Below are positions 34,846-41,742 of a stretch of DNA of 64,000 nucleotides, one piece after another (within the stretch, counting starts at the first letter, position 1; every line of letters begins with the position of its first letter). Source of the DNA: Oscillospiraceae bacterium Marseille-Q3528. Lineage in GTDB: Bacteria > Bacillota > Clostridia > Lachnospirales > Lachnospiraceae. Below the pieces are notes generated by a model. The model saw only the letters and a program-made list of their open reading frames with translations, did no database searches and was not told the DNA's origin. A program made the translations under genes and the position numbers. The stretch lies in the NCBI GenBank assembly GCA_018223385.1, contig JAGTTR010000017.1, positions 1 to 64,000 of the forward strand, in the 5' to 3' direction.

Positions 34846-37365
34846 ATGAGCGAAGTACACACCACAGCACGCGGCGTAGATCCGTATGACAAAAACTACT
34901 GTATCGGATATCAGGTTGGCCACAAGGACTGGTCCCCGTATCCCCGTGTCAACCATCTGAGAAAAGCATTCCTGGATCGGGAGTACCTGATTGACGTGGA
35001 GCGTTTCCGCAACGTGACAGAGGCTTATCAGGAAAATGAGAGAGCAACGACCAAGATCAAATGTGCGAAAGCCTTTGAGAAGATCCTGCTGAACGCAACT
35101 CTTCGAATCTACGATGAGGAGCTGATCCTGGGCGAGATCTGTGCACCGGCAAAGGCATCCCCCCAGTACCCGGAGTTTTCCATCGACTGGATGCTTTATG
35201 AGGCACTGTATGAGCCTTTTGAGAAGCGGGAACATGACCAGCATTACTTTGCAAACGAAGAGGACAGACAGGAGTTTATCAAGCTGTGTGCTTACTGGAA
35301 GGGTAAGACCGTAGAGGATCTGGCCAATGAGTACATGGATGAGGACATGAAGAAAGGCTCTGAGGTAGGCAAGAAGATTTTCCAGACGAACCTGTACCAC
35401 TATGGTGGTGTCGGTCATCTGGTGATGGACTATGAGCGCCTGATGAAGGAAGGCTTTGACGGCATGATCAGAAGAGCTGAGGAGGGGCTTGCCAAGCTGA
35501 CCAAGAAGGATCCTGATTTTGCCGTGAAGAGAGAATTCTATGAAGCAGTGCTCATCTGCCATAAGGCAGCAAAGAAATACATTGCAAGATATGAGGCACT
35601 GGCCCGGGAGAAGGCGGCTGAGGAAGCAGATCCGAAGCGGAAAGCAGAACTTCTTGCCATGGCTGACAACTGCCATCAGATCGCAGGCGGCCCGGCGCAG
35701 AGCTTCTGGCAGGCACTGCAGCTGTTCAATTTTGCAACGACCATGACCCAGATCGAGAGCAATGGACATTCCATTTCCTATGGCAGAATGGATCAGTGGC
35801 TGTATCCTTACTATGAGAAGGATATGAAGGAAGGCAATATCACCAAGGAATTCGCCCAGGAACTTCTGGAGGTTACCTTTGTGAAGATGAACAATCCCAC
35901 CAAGGTCAGAGACGGCGGCACTGCAAAGGTGCGTCAGGGCCGTGGCTTTGGCGGCGAATGTCTGACCATCGGCGGCATGGACAAGGATGGAAACGACCTG
36001 ACCAATGACCTGACCATGATGATGCTGGATGCATCTGTACATACAAGGATGATGTGTCCGTGGCTGCTTGTGAGAATGCATAAAGGAACCCCTTATGAGG
36101 TAAAGGTAAAGGCCATCGAGTGTATCCGTGCCGGATATGGACATCCGAAGATCTTCAACGATGCGCCTACGATCAAGGCATTTGCAAGAAAGGGCGTGCC
36201 GGCAGAGGAGGCAGCAGATTATGCAATCGTTGGCTGTGTTGAGCCTTCTATCCCCGGTAAAGAGTATGGCTGGCATGACGCTGCTTACATCAATACCGCA
36301 AAATTCATGGAAATGGTATTAAACGGCGGCAGATGTCTGGATTGCGGAGAGCAGTGTCCGAGATGGGAGAAATGCGGCAAGCTGGGCAAGCATCTTGGCC
36401 CGGATACCGGCAACCTGGCAGATTATAAGAACATGGATGAACTGCTGGAGAGCGTGAAGAAGCAGTTTGAGTACTGGCTGGATCAGATGTGTGCATGTCT
36501 GAATGTCATTGACCGGGCACACAGAGAGAGAAAGCCGCTGCCGTATGTATCCGCATTTTTCGAAGACTGTCTGGAGAAGGGCGTAGACCTTTCCGCAGGC
36601 GGTGCAAAATACAACGGCATTGGACCCCAGGCACTGGGTGTGGCTACCTGCGCAGACTCCCTTGTCTCGATCAAGCAGCTGGTATTTGATGAGAAGAAAT
36701 ACACCGGTGCAGAGCTTCTCCAGGCGATCAAAGATAACTGGGAAGGCCATGAGGTACTTCATCAGCTCATCAACAGCTCCAAGGTACATCACTACGGCAA
36801 CGATGATGATTACGCAGATGATCTGTTCAAATTCATCTTCGAGTGCTACTGTAAGACACTGATCGGCAGACCGACCATCCGCGGCGGCCAGTTCAACCCG
36901 GGCGTTTACTCCGTAAGCGGCAACGTTTCCATGGGCCTTGGCACCAATGCTTCCCTGGATGGAAGAAAGAAGGGAGAGGCCATCTCTGATAACATGGGAC
37001 CGGTACATACCGAGGCTGGCTCTCATGACACCAAGGGCCCCACCGCTCTGGCAAACTCCGTAGGCAAGGTTGACCACAGCCTGGCACCCAACGGTACGCT
37101 GCTGAACGTTCGTTTCCCGGAGAACGCAGTGACCGGTGTGGAAGGAAGAGACAACCTGTTAAGCTTTGTGGATGGATATCTGGCCAATGACCCGATGCAT
37201 GTGCAGTTCAACATCATGAGCGCAGATACGATGCGGGCTGCCCAGAAAGATCCCGACAGCTACCGTGATATGCTTGTTCGAGTGGCCGGATACAGCGCAT
37301 ACTTCGTAGAGCTGGGAGATGCACTGCAGAAAGACCTGATCCAGAGAACAGAACTGCATTTCTGA
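34846..37365 (+). CDS. Glycyl radical enzyme, PFL/dehydratase-lyase family, substrate unknown
   Basis: An 839-residue radical enzyme. The thiyl Cys464 lies in VGCVEPS, with Glu466 two residues on, the Cys-x-Glu pattern of eliminating or decarboxylating members rather than PFL. The radical Gly815 is in RVAGYSAYF near the C-terminus. After the active-site segment an elongated loop holds four cysteines (Cys497, 500, 504, 510) before GKHLGPDTG, where relatives I recall have only a short TGKQLGP-like turn. Candidate activities are diol, glycerol, choline, isethionate or sulfonate, hydroxyproline or aryl-acetate chemistry. The adjacent iron alcohol dehydrogenase hints at an aldehyde or ketone product. 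No microcompartment genes are present. RBS is AGAAGGAGAGAG. Confidence 0.9.
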   Translation: MSEVHTTARGVDPYDKNYCIGYQVGHKDWSPYPRVNHLRKAFLDREYLIDVERFRNVTEAYQENERATTKIKCAKAFEKILLNATLRIYDEELILGEICAPAKASPQYPEFSIDWMLYEALYEPFEKREHDQHYFANEEDRQEFIKLCAYWKGKTVEDLANEYMDEDMKKGSEVGKKIFQTNLYHYGGVGHLVMDYERLMKEGFDGMIRRAEEGLAKLTKKDPDFAVKREFYEAVLICHKAAKKYIARYEALAREKAAEEADPKRKAELLAMADNCHQIAGGPAQSFWQALQLFNFATTMTQIESNGHSISYGRMDQWLYPYYEKDMKEGNITKEFAQELLEVTFVKMNNPTKVRDGGTAKVRQGRGFGGECLTIGGMDKDGNDLTNDLTMMMLDASVHTRMMCPWLLVRMHKGTPYEVKVKAIECIRAGYGHPKIFNDAPTIKAFARKGVPAEEAADYAIVGCVEPSIPGKEYGWHDAAYINTAKFMEMVLNGGRCLDCGEQCPRWEKCGKLGKHLGPDTGNLADYKNMDELLESVKKQFEYWLDQMCACLNVIDRAHRERKPLPYVSAFFEDCLEKGVDLSAGGAKYNGIGPQALGVATCADSLVSIKQLVFDEKKYTGAELLQAIKDNWEGHEVLHQLINSSKVHHYGNDDDYADDLFKFIFECYCKTLIGRPTIRGGQFNPGVYSVSGNVSMGLGTNASLDGRKKGEAISDNMGPVHTEAGSHDTKGPTALANSVGKVDHSLAPNGTLLNVRFPENAVTGVEGRDNLLSFVDGYLANDPMHVQFNIMSADTMRAAQKDPDSYRDMLVRVAGYSAYFVELGDALQKDLIQRTELHF

Positions 37366-37410
37366 TCCCGGTATTTGAAACACCAGGATAACAAATGTAA
37401 CATATAAATG

Positions 37411-37462
37411 AAAACCTTCAGACAGAGAAGTAACAGAGGCTTACCCTGCCTGGAGGTTTTTC
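37411..37462 (+). terminator. Terminator or attenuator between the glycyl radical enzyme and the iron dehydrogenase
   Basis: AAAACCTTCAGACAG pairs with CTGCCTGGAGGTTTT (two G-U pairs) and ends in five T residues. The dehydrogenase starts only 45 bases further on and has no obvious promoter of its own, so the hairpin probably lowers its expression relative to the radical enzyme. Confidence 0.82.
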
Positions 37463-37506
37463 TGCTTATCCGGCAGATTCGGAAAATATTCAAAAGGAGA
37501 AAAAGA

Positions 37507-38676
37507 ATGTTAGGAAATTTTTCATATTGTAATCCAACAAAATTATATTTTGGAGAAAAGGCGCTGGGCAAGCTGGGTACAGAGCTGAAGAAATACGGCC
37601 CCAATGTGGTACTCGTCTATGGCGGCGGTTCCATTAAGAAAAATGGCATCTATGATGAAGTCATGGACATACTGAAAGCAGAGGGTAAGCAGGTGGCGGA
37701 AATTTCCGGTGTCATGCCCAATCCCACATCCGACAAGCTGCGGGAGGGTGTTGCCATTGCCAGAGCGCACAGGGCAGATTTTCTGCTGGCTGTGGGCGGA
37801 GGCTCCGTGTGTGATTACACAAAGGCTGTGTCTGTCGCTGTCAACTGCGATGAGGATCCGTGGGAAAAATATTATGTGAAGTTTGAAGAACCCAGCTGTG
37901 AGACGTTGCCGGTGGGATGTGTACTGACGATGGTAGGAACAGGTTCTGAGATGAATGCCGGTGCGGTCATCACCGACCATGCCAGCAAGATGAAGATCTG
38001 CCATGTATTCCGGGATGAGAAGATCATGCCCCGGTTTGCCATCTTAAATCCCCGGTACACCATGACCCTTCCTCACCGTCAGATGGTGGCAGGTTGTTAC
38101 GACATTTTCAGCCATATCTGTGAACAGTATTTTTCAGGGGAGGATGACAACACCAGTGATTACATCAGTGAGGGACTGATGCGTTCTCTCATTCATTCCA
38201 GCCGGATCGCCAATGAAAATCCGGAGGATTATGAGGCAAGAAGCAATATCATGTGGACGGCAACCTGGGCGTTGAACACGTTGGTGGCAAAGGGCAAAAA
38301 GACAGATTGGATGGTACATATGATCGGTCAGGCAGCCGGGGCTGTCACAGATGCTACCCATGGCATGACCCTTTCAGCTGTGTCCCTTCCCTACTATCGG
38401 TTCATCCTGGAGGCAGGCCTGCCCAAATTTACCCGCTTTGCCAAGAATGTCTGGGAAGTAAGCGCTGACGGTAAATCTGACCGGGAAGTAGCAGAGGAAG
38501 GTCTCAGAGCCATGGAAGCCTGGATGCGGGAGCTGGGACTTGCCATGTCTCTTTCTGAGATTGGCGTTACAGAAGATATGATCGAGGATATCGTGAAGGG
38601 TACGATCATCCTGAAGGGTGGTTATCGGTTGCTGACGAAGGAGGAAATCCGGGAAATTGTAAAAATGTCCATGTAA
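37507..38676 (+). CDS. Iron-containing alcohol dehydrogenase
   Basis: A 389-residue Fe-ADH of the BdhA/YqhD-like group. The NAD(P)-binding motifs YGGGSIKKNGIYDEV and VGGGSVCDYTKA are near residues 40 and 97, and TMVGTGSEMNAGAVI lies near 140. Metal-binding positions are in the D...H...H series (GCYDIFSH, DATHGMTL). The start is the ATG after AAAGGAG; a longer reading frame upstream runs through the terminator and is not credible. It probably reduces the aldehyde or ketone made by the radical enzyme, or oxidises an alcohol feeding it. Confidence 0.9.
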   Translation: MLGNFSYCNPTKLYFGEKALGKLGTELKKYGPNVVLVYGGGSIKKNGIYDEVMDILKAEGKQVAEISGVMPNPTSDKLREGVAIARAHRADFLLAVGGGSVCDYTKAVSVAVNCDEDPWEKYYVKFEEPSCETLPVGCVLTMVGTGSEMNAGAVITDHASKMKICHVFRDEKIMPRFAILNPRYTMTLPHRQMVAGCYDIFSHICEQYFSGEDDNTSDYISEGLMRSLIHSSRIANENPEDYEARSNIMWTATWALNTLVAKGKKTDWMVHMIGQAAGAVTDATHGMTLSAVSLPYYRFILEAGLPKFTRFAKNVWEVSADGKSDREVAEEGLRAMEAWMRELGLAMSLSEIGVTEDMIEDIVKGTIILKGGYRLLTKEEIREIVKMSM

Positions 38677-38921
38677 TTCTTTGGACTTTCCATAAAACAT
38701 TTTGAATCATATGCAAATATTCATGCTTCCTGGCGTTCACAAAAGCTTCACAAAAATAGAAAAGTAAGTTATGCAGAAAGGCGTGAGTCATAGAAATGTG
38801 GCTTGCGTCTTTTTCTGTCTGGAAAGGAAGTATCATTTCAAGAACAGAGATTTGTCATTAAAGGCAAAGGGACTTTTATCTCTGATGTTAAGTCTGTCAG
38901 AGGACTGGAATGACGATATAA
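38677..38921. other. AT-rich intergenic stretch at the left edge of a degenerate island
   Basis: No gene is seen. It contains the left copy of a 24-bp direct repeat at 38735-38758 that recurs at 41537-41560. Base composition drops sharply in G+C from here to about 41560 compared with the flanking genes. Confidence 0.5.
38735..38758 (+). repeat. Left direct repeat of the island (att-like)
   Basis: GTTCACAAAA followed by G, CTTCACAAAA, then ATA. It matches the copy at 41537-41560 except at two positions. It lies 58 bases after the iron dehydrogenase stop codon. Confidence 0.5.
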
Positions 38922-39449
38922 AATAACCAGTTAATAAAATATCTATCTTATCAATACAGTGCACAGGAAAATCAAAAGGCATCTTCCGGCAACGCGGCAT
39001 ATGGATATATCAATGTGGCATGTGGAAATCGTGGCAAGCAGAGTACGGCAACGGACGAGAATGGAGAGGAATATTATACCGGTGATGCGCCTCTCTGCCT
39101 GGTAGACCAGAAAAATGCAATCCGTTTCGTGAAATATAATATCATCCTTGGAAACCTTCCGGGAAATACAGAATATTTCGTATCTACGGGAGGTTCCGGC
39201 GGTGGAGCACATGCTGCGATGGTAGCGGCAACTTCTGACAATTCGGATTATTTCCCGTATGAAGCAGAGGCAGGTGCAGTTGGCGTTTATCAGAATGAAG
39301 ACGGAACTTATTCTGAGACAATAGGAACAGAAGATACCGAAATTTCAGATGGTGTATGGGGATGCGTTGCATACAGTGCAATCACTTCTTTGCAGGAAGC
39401 TGACATGGCGATGGCATTTGAATATTATCTTGATACAGATTATGGGTAA
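38922..39449 (+). pseudogene. Alpha/beta-hydrolase (tannase-like esterase) fragment
   Basis: An open frame of 176 codons without a credible start: a TAA at 38919 precedes it and the only internal initiation codon is a GTG at 39015. The translation has the nucleophile elbow STGGSGGGAHAAM and family-like segments (YGYINVACGNRGKQ, FVKYNIILGNLPG). It stops at YYLDTDYG, well before the rest of the fold and the remaining catalytic residues. The N-terminus, signal sequence and C-terminus are missing, so this is an internal fragment of a tannase or related secreted esterase. It lies at the left of the degenerate island. Confidence 0.7.
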
Positions 39450-39574
39450 GAGCAGCCAATCAGCACAGAGCGATTGCGGAAGAGATTATTCTCAAGGAAT
39501 TGATTTGTGTTTAAATGAAGGTGATGAGGTCGTGGAATGCGAGCTCATTATTGTGTGAGAACATGAAATAGCAG

Positions 39575-39603
39575 TAGGCATAATGAGTAAAATAGGGTAA
39601 TAT
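39575..39603 (+). promoter_or_regulatory. Probable promoter of the DUF3791/DUF3990 module
   Basis: TAGGCA (4 of 6) and TAATAT (4 of 6, AT-rich) are separated by 17 bases. The palindrome at 39629-39649 lies about 26 bases downstream of the -10, where a bound repressor would block clearance. Confidence 0.5.
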
Positions 39604-39628
39604 AACAGTAAGCAGTTGGTATGGTTTT

Positions 39629-39649
39629 GAAATGCCAATTTGGCATTTC
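39629..39649. promoter_or_regulatory. Perfect palindrome upstream of the DUF3791 gene (possible operator)
   Basis: GAAATGCCAA, a single T, then TTGGCATTTC: ten-base arms without mismatch. No T run follows, so it is unlikely to be a terminator. Placed between promoter and first gene of a toxin-antitoxin-like module, it is a good candidate for autoregulation. Confidence 0.6.
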
Positions 39650-39671
39650 AAGTTATTGAGGAGGATTCATA

Positions 39672-39896
39672 ATGAGTGAAAAAACAGAGATTACTTTCAT
39701 GCAGACAAGATTAATTCGGCTTGCTTCAGAAGAGTGGCATTTACCTGTTGAGCAGATCATCTGTTTATTTAAAAAAGCCGATGTTCTTGGATATATAGAA
39801 AAATGCTATGGGATTTTTCATTGCGAAGGCGATGAAGCTGTACTTGAAGATATTATGGAGTTTCTGGAAGAAAAGGGGATAGAGATTAGTGCTTGA
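39672..39896 (+). CDS. DUF3791-family small protein (putative antitoxin)
   Basis: A 74-residue acidic protein that fits DUF3791 by its pattern. An N-terminal helix comes first (TFMQTRLIRLASEEWHL), then QIICLFKKADVLGYIEKCYGIFHCEGDEAVLEDIMEFLEEKG. Members are usually encoded beside DUF3990 proteins; the family function is not established. It begins after GAGGAGG and overlaps the DUF3990 gene by eight bases, so the two are coupled. The role as antitoxin or immunity partner is inferred from position and size. Confidence 0.7.
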   Translation: MSEKTEITFMQTRLIRLASEEWHLPVEQIICLFKKADVLGYIEKCYGIFHCEGDEAVLEDIMEFLEEKGIEISA

Positions 39897-40455
39897 GTTA
39901 AAAAATGGATTTATTCTCTATCATGGAAGTTATTGTGAAGTAAAAGATCCAAATCTTGCCAAATGTGCAAAGAGAAAAGATTTTGGTCAGGGATTTTATT
40001 TAACCACCTCAAAGGAGCAGGCAGAAAGTTTTCTGAGAACTTCAATAGCCAAAGCAATTGCAACCGGAACAATTGAAGAGGGACAGAACTTTGGATATAT
40101 TTCAACTTTTGAATTCAAACTCTCTGGGAAACTTGAAATGCATATTTTTGAAAATGCAGACGTGAACTGGTTACATTGCATTGCTGCTCATCGAAAGAAA
40201 AAAATGTTCATCGAAGTTGAATGTGAAATGGCAAAATATGATATCATTGCAGGAAAGATTGCGGATGATGCAACAAACGCGACTCTTACCGCTTATCTTG
40301 CCGGAGCTTTTGGGACTGCAGGTGATAAGGTAGCAGACGATTTCTGTATCAGACAGTTGTTGCCCAATAAATTAAAAGATCAATATTGCTTCAAAACAGA
40401 AGCCGCTATTAATTGTCTGAAATTTGTGAAAGGTGAGAAGATATGGCTGAAGTAA
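39889..40455 (+). CDS. DUF3990-family protein, ADP-ribosyltransferase-like (putative toxin)
   Basis: A 188-residue protein starting at a GTG ten bases after AAAGGGG. It has an ADP-ribosyltransferase-like layout: His12 in LYHGS, Tyr37 in DFGQGFYLTT and a C-terminal KDQYCFKT segment with Gln165. The first two are where NAD-binding residues lie in PARP-like and phosphotransferase-like members, and the third may replace the catalytic Glu. It overlaps its left neighbour by eight bases and its right neighbour by 13. This tight sandwich between two small acidic genes suggests toxin-antitoxin organisation. Activity, target and whether it is active at all are unproven. Confidence 0.7.
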   Translation: MLELKNGFILYHGSYCEVKDPNLAKCAKRKDFGQGFYLTTSKEQAESFLRTSIAKAIATGTIEEGQNFGYISTFEFKLSGKLEMHIFENADVNWLHCIAAHRKKKMFIEVECEMAKYDIIAGKIADDATNATLTAYLAGAFGTAGDKVADDFCIRQLLPNKLKDQYCFKTEAAINCLKFVKGEKIWLK

Positions 40456-40673
40456 CAATTTCAAAAGAAAAAATGAATTATACAATCGATCTTCTTATTA
40501 CCATGGTGACAGAAGAAATTGCAGAAGAGACGGGAAAGGACAGAAAAGAGGTATTGACCGATTTTCTGTGTTCCAGGACAGGCAAAGCACTCTATGATGA
40601 AAAAACAAAGCTGTGGTGCAATGGCCCAGCATATATAGCTGAACTTTATATGGAGGAATTAAAGAAATCCTGA
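40443..40673 (+). CDS. Small conserved-looking protein, third gene of the DUF3990 module
   Basis: A 76-residue acidic protein I cannot assign to a named family with confidence. Visible segments are an N-terminal beta-like ISKEKMNYTIDLL, a helix (MVTEEIAEETGKDRKEVLTDFLCS) and a distinctive tail, GKALYDEKTKLWCNGPAYIAELY. It starts inside the end of the DUF3990 gene (13-base overlap), preceded by GGTGAG, so it is translated with it. A second antitoxin or accessory binding protein is the simplest guess. Confidence 0.65.
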   Translation: MAEVTISKEKMNYTIDLLITMVTEEIAEETGKDRKEVLTDFLCSRTGKALYDEKTKLWCNGPAYIAELYMEELKKS

Positions 40674-40879
40674 TATAGATGTGAGTTTAGATTTATATCA
40701 TAGTGATGAAGAAAACTTTCAATTCGTATGACGATAATTGAATATTTTAAATAAACTGAGGTCAGATTTGTCGTAAATGTCGTAGATTTGTGGTCAAAAA
40801 ATGATGAGAAATGGAGAGTGCACAAAGTATTGCGTATGCAGCTGTCGATACAATTCTGGTTGCCTTCCATCAGAAGAAC

Positions 40880-41270
40880 AGCTTCGAGAAAGCATGGACG
40901 TCCGATCATGCCGGCGGGAGTGAACAGCTTTCTGAAAAATATTGTCAATGCCTATAATTAAGAAAGAAAGCAAATTGGCAGAAGAAGAGAAGCGAGAGCC
41001 GGAGCTGATGCCTCCCATTTCATCGCATACCCTTCGTCATACGGGATGTACCAGACTGGGTGAGAACAATGTCAATCCCAAAGTTATGCAGTATGTGATG
41101 GGGTGCTGGATGTCCAGTGGACATCCGTTTAGCACCGACCGTAGCGGAGCGAAGAACATTCAGATGCACAGATCACAATGAATGTCTATAATCATATTGC
41201 AGAGAAGTCTCACGTGGAGAATGAGATGTCTAAAATGAACCTGCCAGAAACCGTACCTGCTGTGGTATAA
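40880..41270 (+). pseudogene. Tyrosine recombinase (integrase) remnant, C-terminal part
   Basis: Pieces of the catalytic domain of a phage or conjugative-element integrase are spread over three frames. GRPIMPAGVNSFLKNIVNAYN ends at a stop near 40960. SSHTLRHTGCTRLGE (with the H-x-L-R-H box) and NPKVMQYVMG follow in another frame. After a 53-bp insertion, HSDAQITMNVYNHIAEKS carries the conserved His and the catalytic Tyr. The N-terminal half is absent. Each key catalytic-domain motif survives, so decay seems fairly recent. Confidence 0.8.
41104..41156 (+). repeat. 53-bp hairpin-bearing insertion inside the integrase remnant
   Basis: Exactly 53 bases separate GTGATGGGG from CATTCAGATGCACAG, which would otherwise join to encode the MGHSDAQ motif in frame. 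The insert contains the perfect inverted repeat GGATGTCC-AGT-GGACATCC and a GC-rich tail (CCGTAGCGGAGCG). Being 53 long, it shifts the frame. It looks like a small mobile or repetitive insertion; no target duplication is obvious. Confidence 0.6.
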
Positions 41271-41474
41271 ACCATAAGTCGTTGTCGTAAAATGTGGTAA
41301 GAAAATCAGACGAATATATTTTTCCAAGAATTTGTCGTAAAAATGTGGTCAAATCAAGAAAATCGAGTGCGAAAGCAAGTGAAAAATCCCTGTGAAGCTG
41401 TGAGATACGCCATGCACAGCTCGGGAATAAATTCCCTCGCTGTCGGGCTGTCGCCCTATAAATTTCCATGAAAG

Positions 41475-41510
41475 AAACCTCCTTTTCAAGCAAGCTTGAA
41501 GGAGGTTTTT
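41475..41510 (+). terminator. Terminator downstream of the integrase remnant
   Basis: AAACCTCC pairs with GGAGGTTT, and the pairing continues through TTTTCAAGC/GCTTGAA towards the loop. Five T residues close the right arm. It insulates the heat-shock promoter from the island. Confidence 0.85.
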
Positions 41511-41536
41511 CCCTGTAAATTTGCATGGCTCGTAGT

Positions 41537-41560
41537 GTTCACAAAATCTTCACAAAATTA
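41537..41560 (+). repeat. Right direct repeat of the island (att-like)
   Basis: GTTCACAAAA, T, CTTCACAAAA, then TTA: 22 of 24 positions match the copy at 38735-38758. It ends one base before the hsp20 CIRCE element. Confidence 0.5.
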
Positions 41561-41587
41561 TTAGCACTCACCTCTTGACAGTGCTAA
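41561..41587. promoter_or_regulatory. CIRCE element (HrcA operator) of hsp20
   Basis: TTAGCACTC, nine bases, CAGTGCTAA. This matches the CIRCE consensus (TTAGCACTC-N9-GAGTGCTAA) except for one base. It overlaps the -35 of the promoter, so HrcA binding would block transcription until heat shock. Confidence 0.93.
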
Positions 41588-41603
41588 TAATGCGTGATAT
41601 AGT
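41575..41603 (+). promoter_or_regulatory. Promoter of hsp20
   Basis: TTGACA and TATAGT are separated by 17 bases. The -35 lies inside the CIRCE element. The leader to the start codon is about 135 bases. Confidence 0.88.
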
Positions 41604-41742
41604 ACACATAGAACAAAGAAAGGGATACAAAAGAACTACATGTATCCCGGAACCAGTTCCGCGAAATAACATCTGCAGGTGATAGAAAACCCACAGATGC
41701 AGACAATAAACAAGCATGTATATTTGAGAGGAGAAATGACTT

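Larger units (their letters stand above)
39450..39671. other. Region between esterase fragment and toxin-antitoxin-like module
   Basis: No intact gene is seen. A short open stretch around 39480-39515 reads AIAEEIILKELICV and may be debris of another protein that I do not recognise. A promoter (39575-39603) and a perfect palindrome (39629-39649) precede the next gene. Confidence 0.45.
40768..41353 (+). repeat. Three copies of a TTGTCGTAAA-type repeat around the integrase remnant
   Basis: TTGTCGTAAA occurs at 40768, 41282 and 41332. The latter two are followed by ATGTGGT after zero or two extra A, and two of the copies have TGTGGTCAAA downstream. They flank the integrase remnant on both sides. 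They may be integrase arm-site-like repeats or relics of an earlier duplication. Confidence 0.5.
38735..41560. mobile_element. Degenerate integrative island bounded by direct repeats
   Basis: The interval between two 24-bp direct repeats (22 of 24 identical) is AT-rich. It contains an esterase fragment, a toxin-antitoxin-like module and a broken tyrosine integrase lying near the right end, with a terminator after it. All neighbouring genes outside are intact housekeeping or metabolic genes. The layout fits an old integrated element that has lost most of its content. The repeats could also be chance, since they are A-rich. Confidence 0.5.
41271..41560. other. Intergenic end of the island
   Basis: No gene is seen. 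It holds two TTGTCGTAAA repeats, a terminator (41475-41510), and the right direct repeat (41537-41560) directly abutting the CIRCE element of hsp20. Confidence 0.5.

Noticed and set aside
34828..36276. 482-codon minus-strand frame opposite the glycyl radical enzyme
   Set aside because: It is antisense to a protein with intact catalytic motifs, and no family signature is visible in it.
41104..41156. The 53-bp insertion as another copy of the rpmE-flanking repeat
   Set aside because: It shares no block with those repeats (no ATTCGCAAAATC, no TTTTGCTCAT), only the general feature of a short perfect hairpin.
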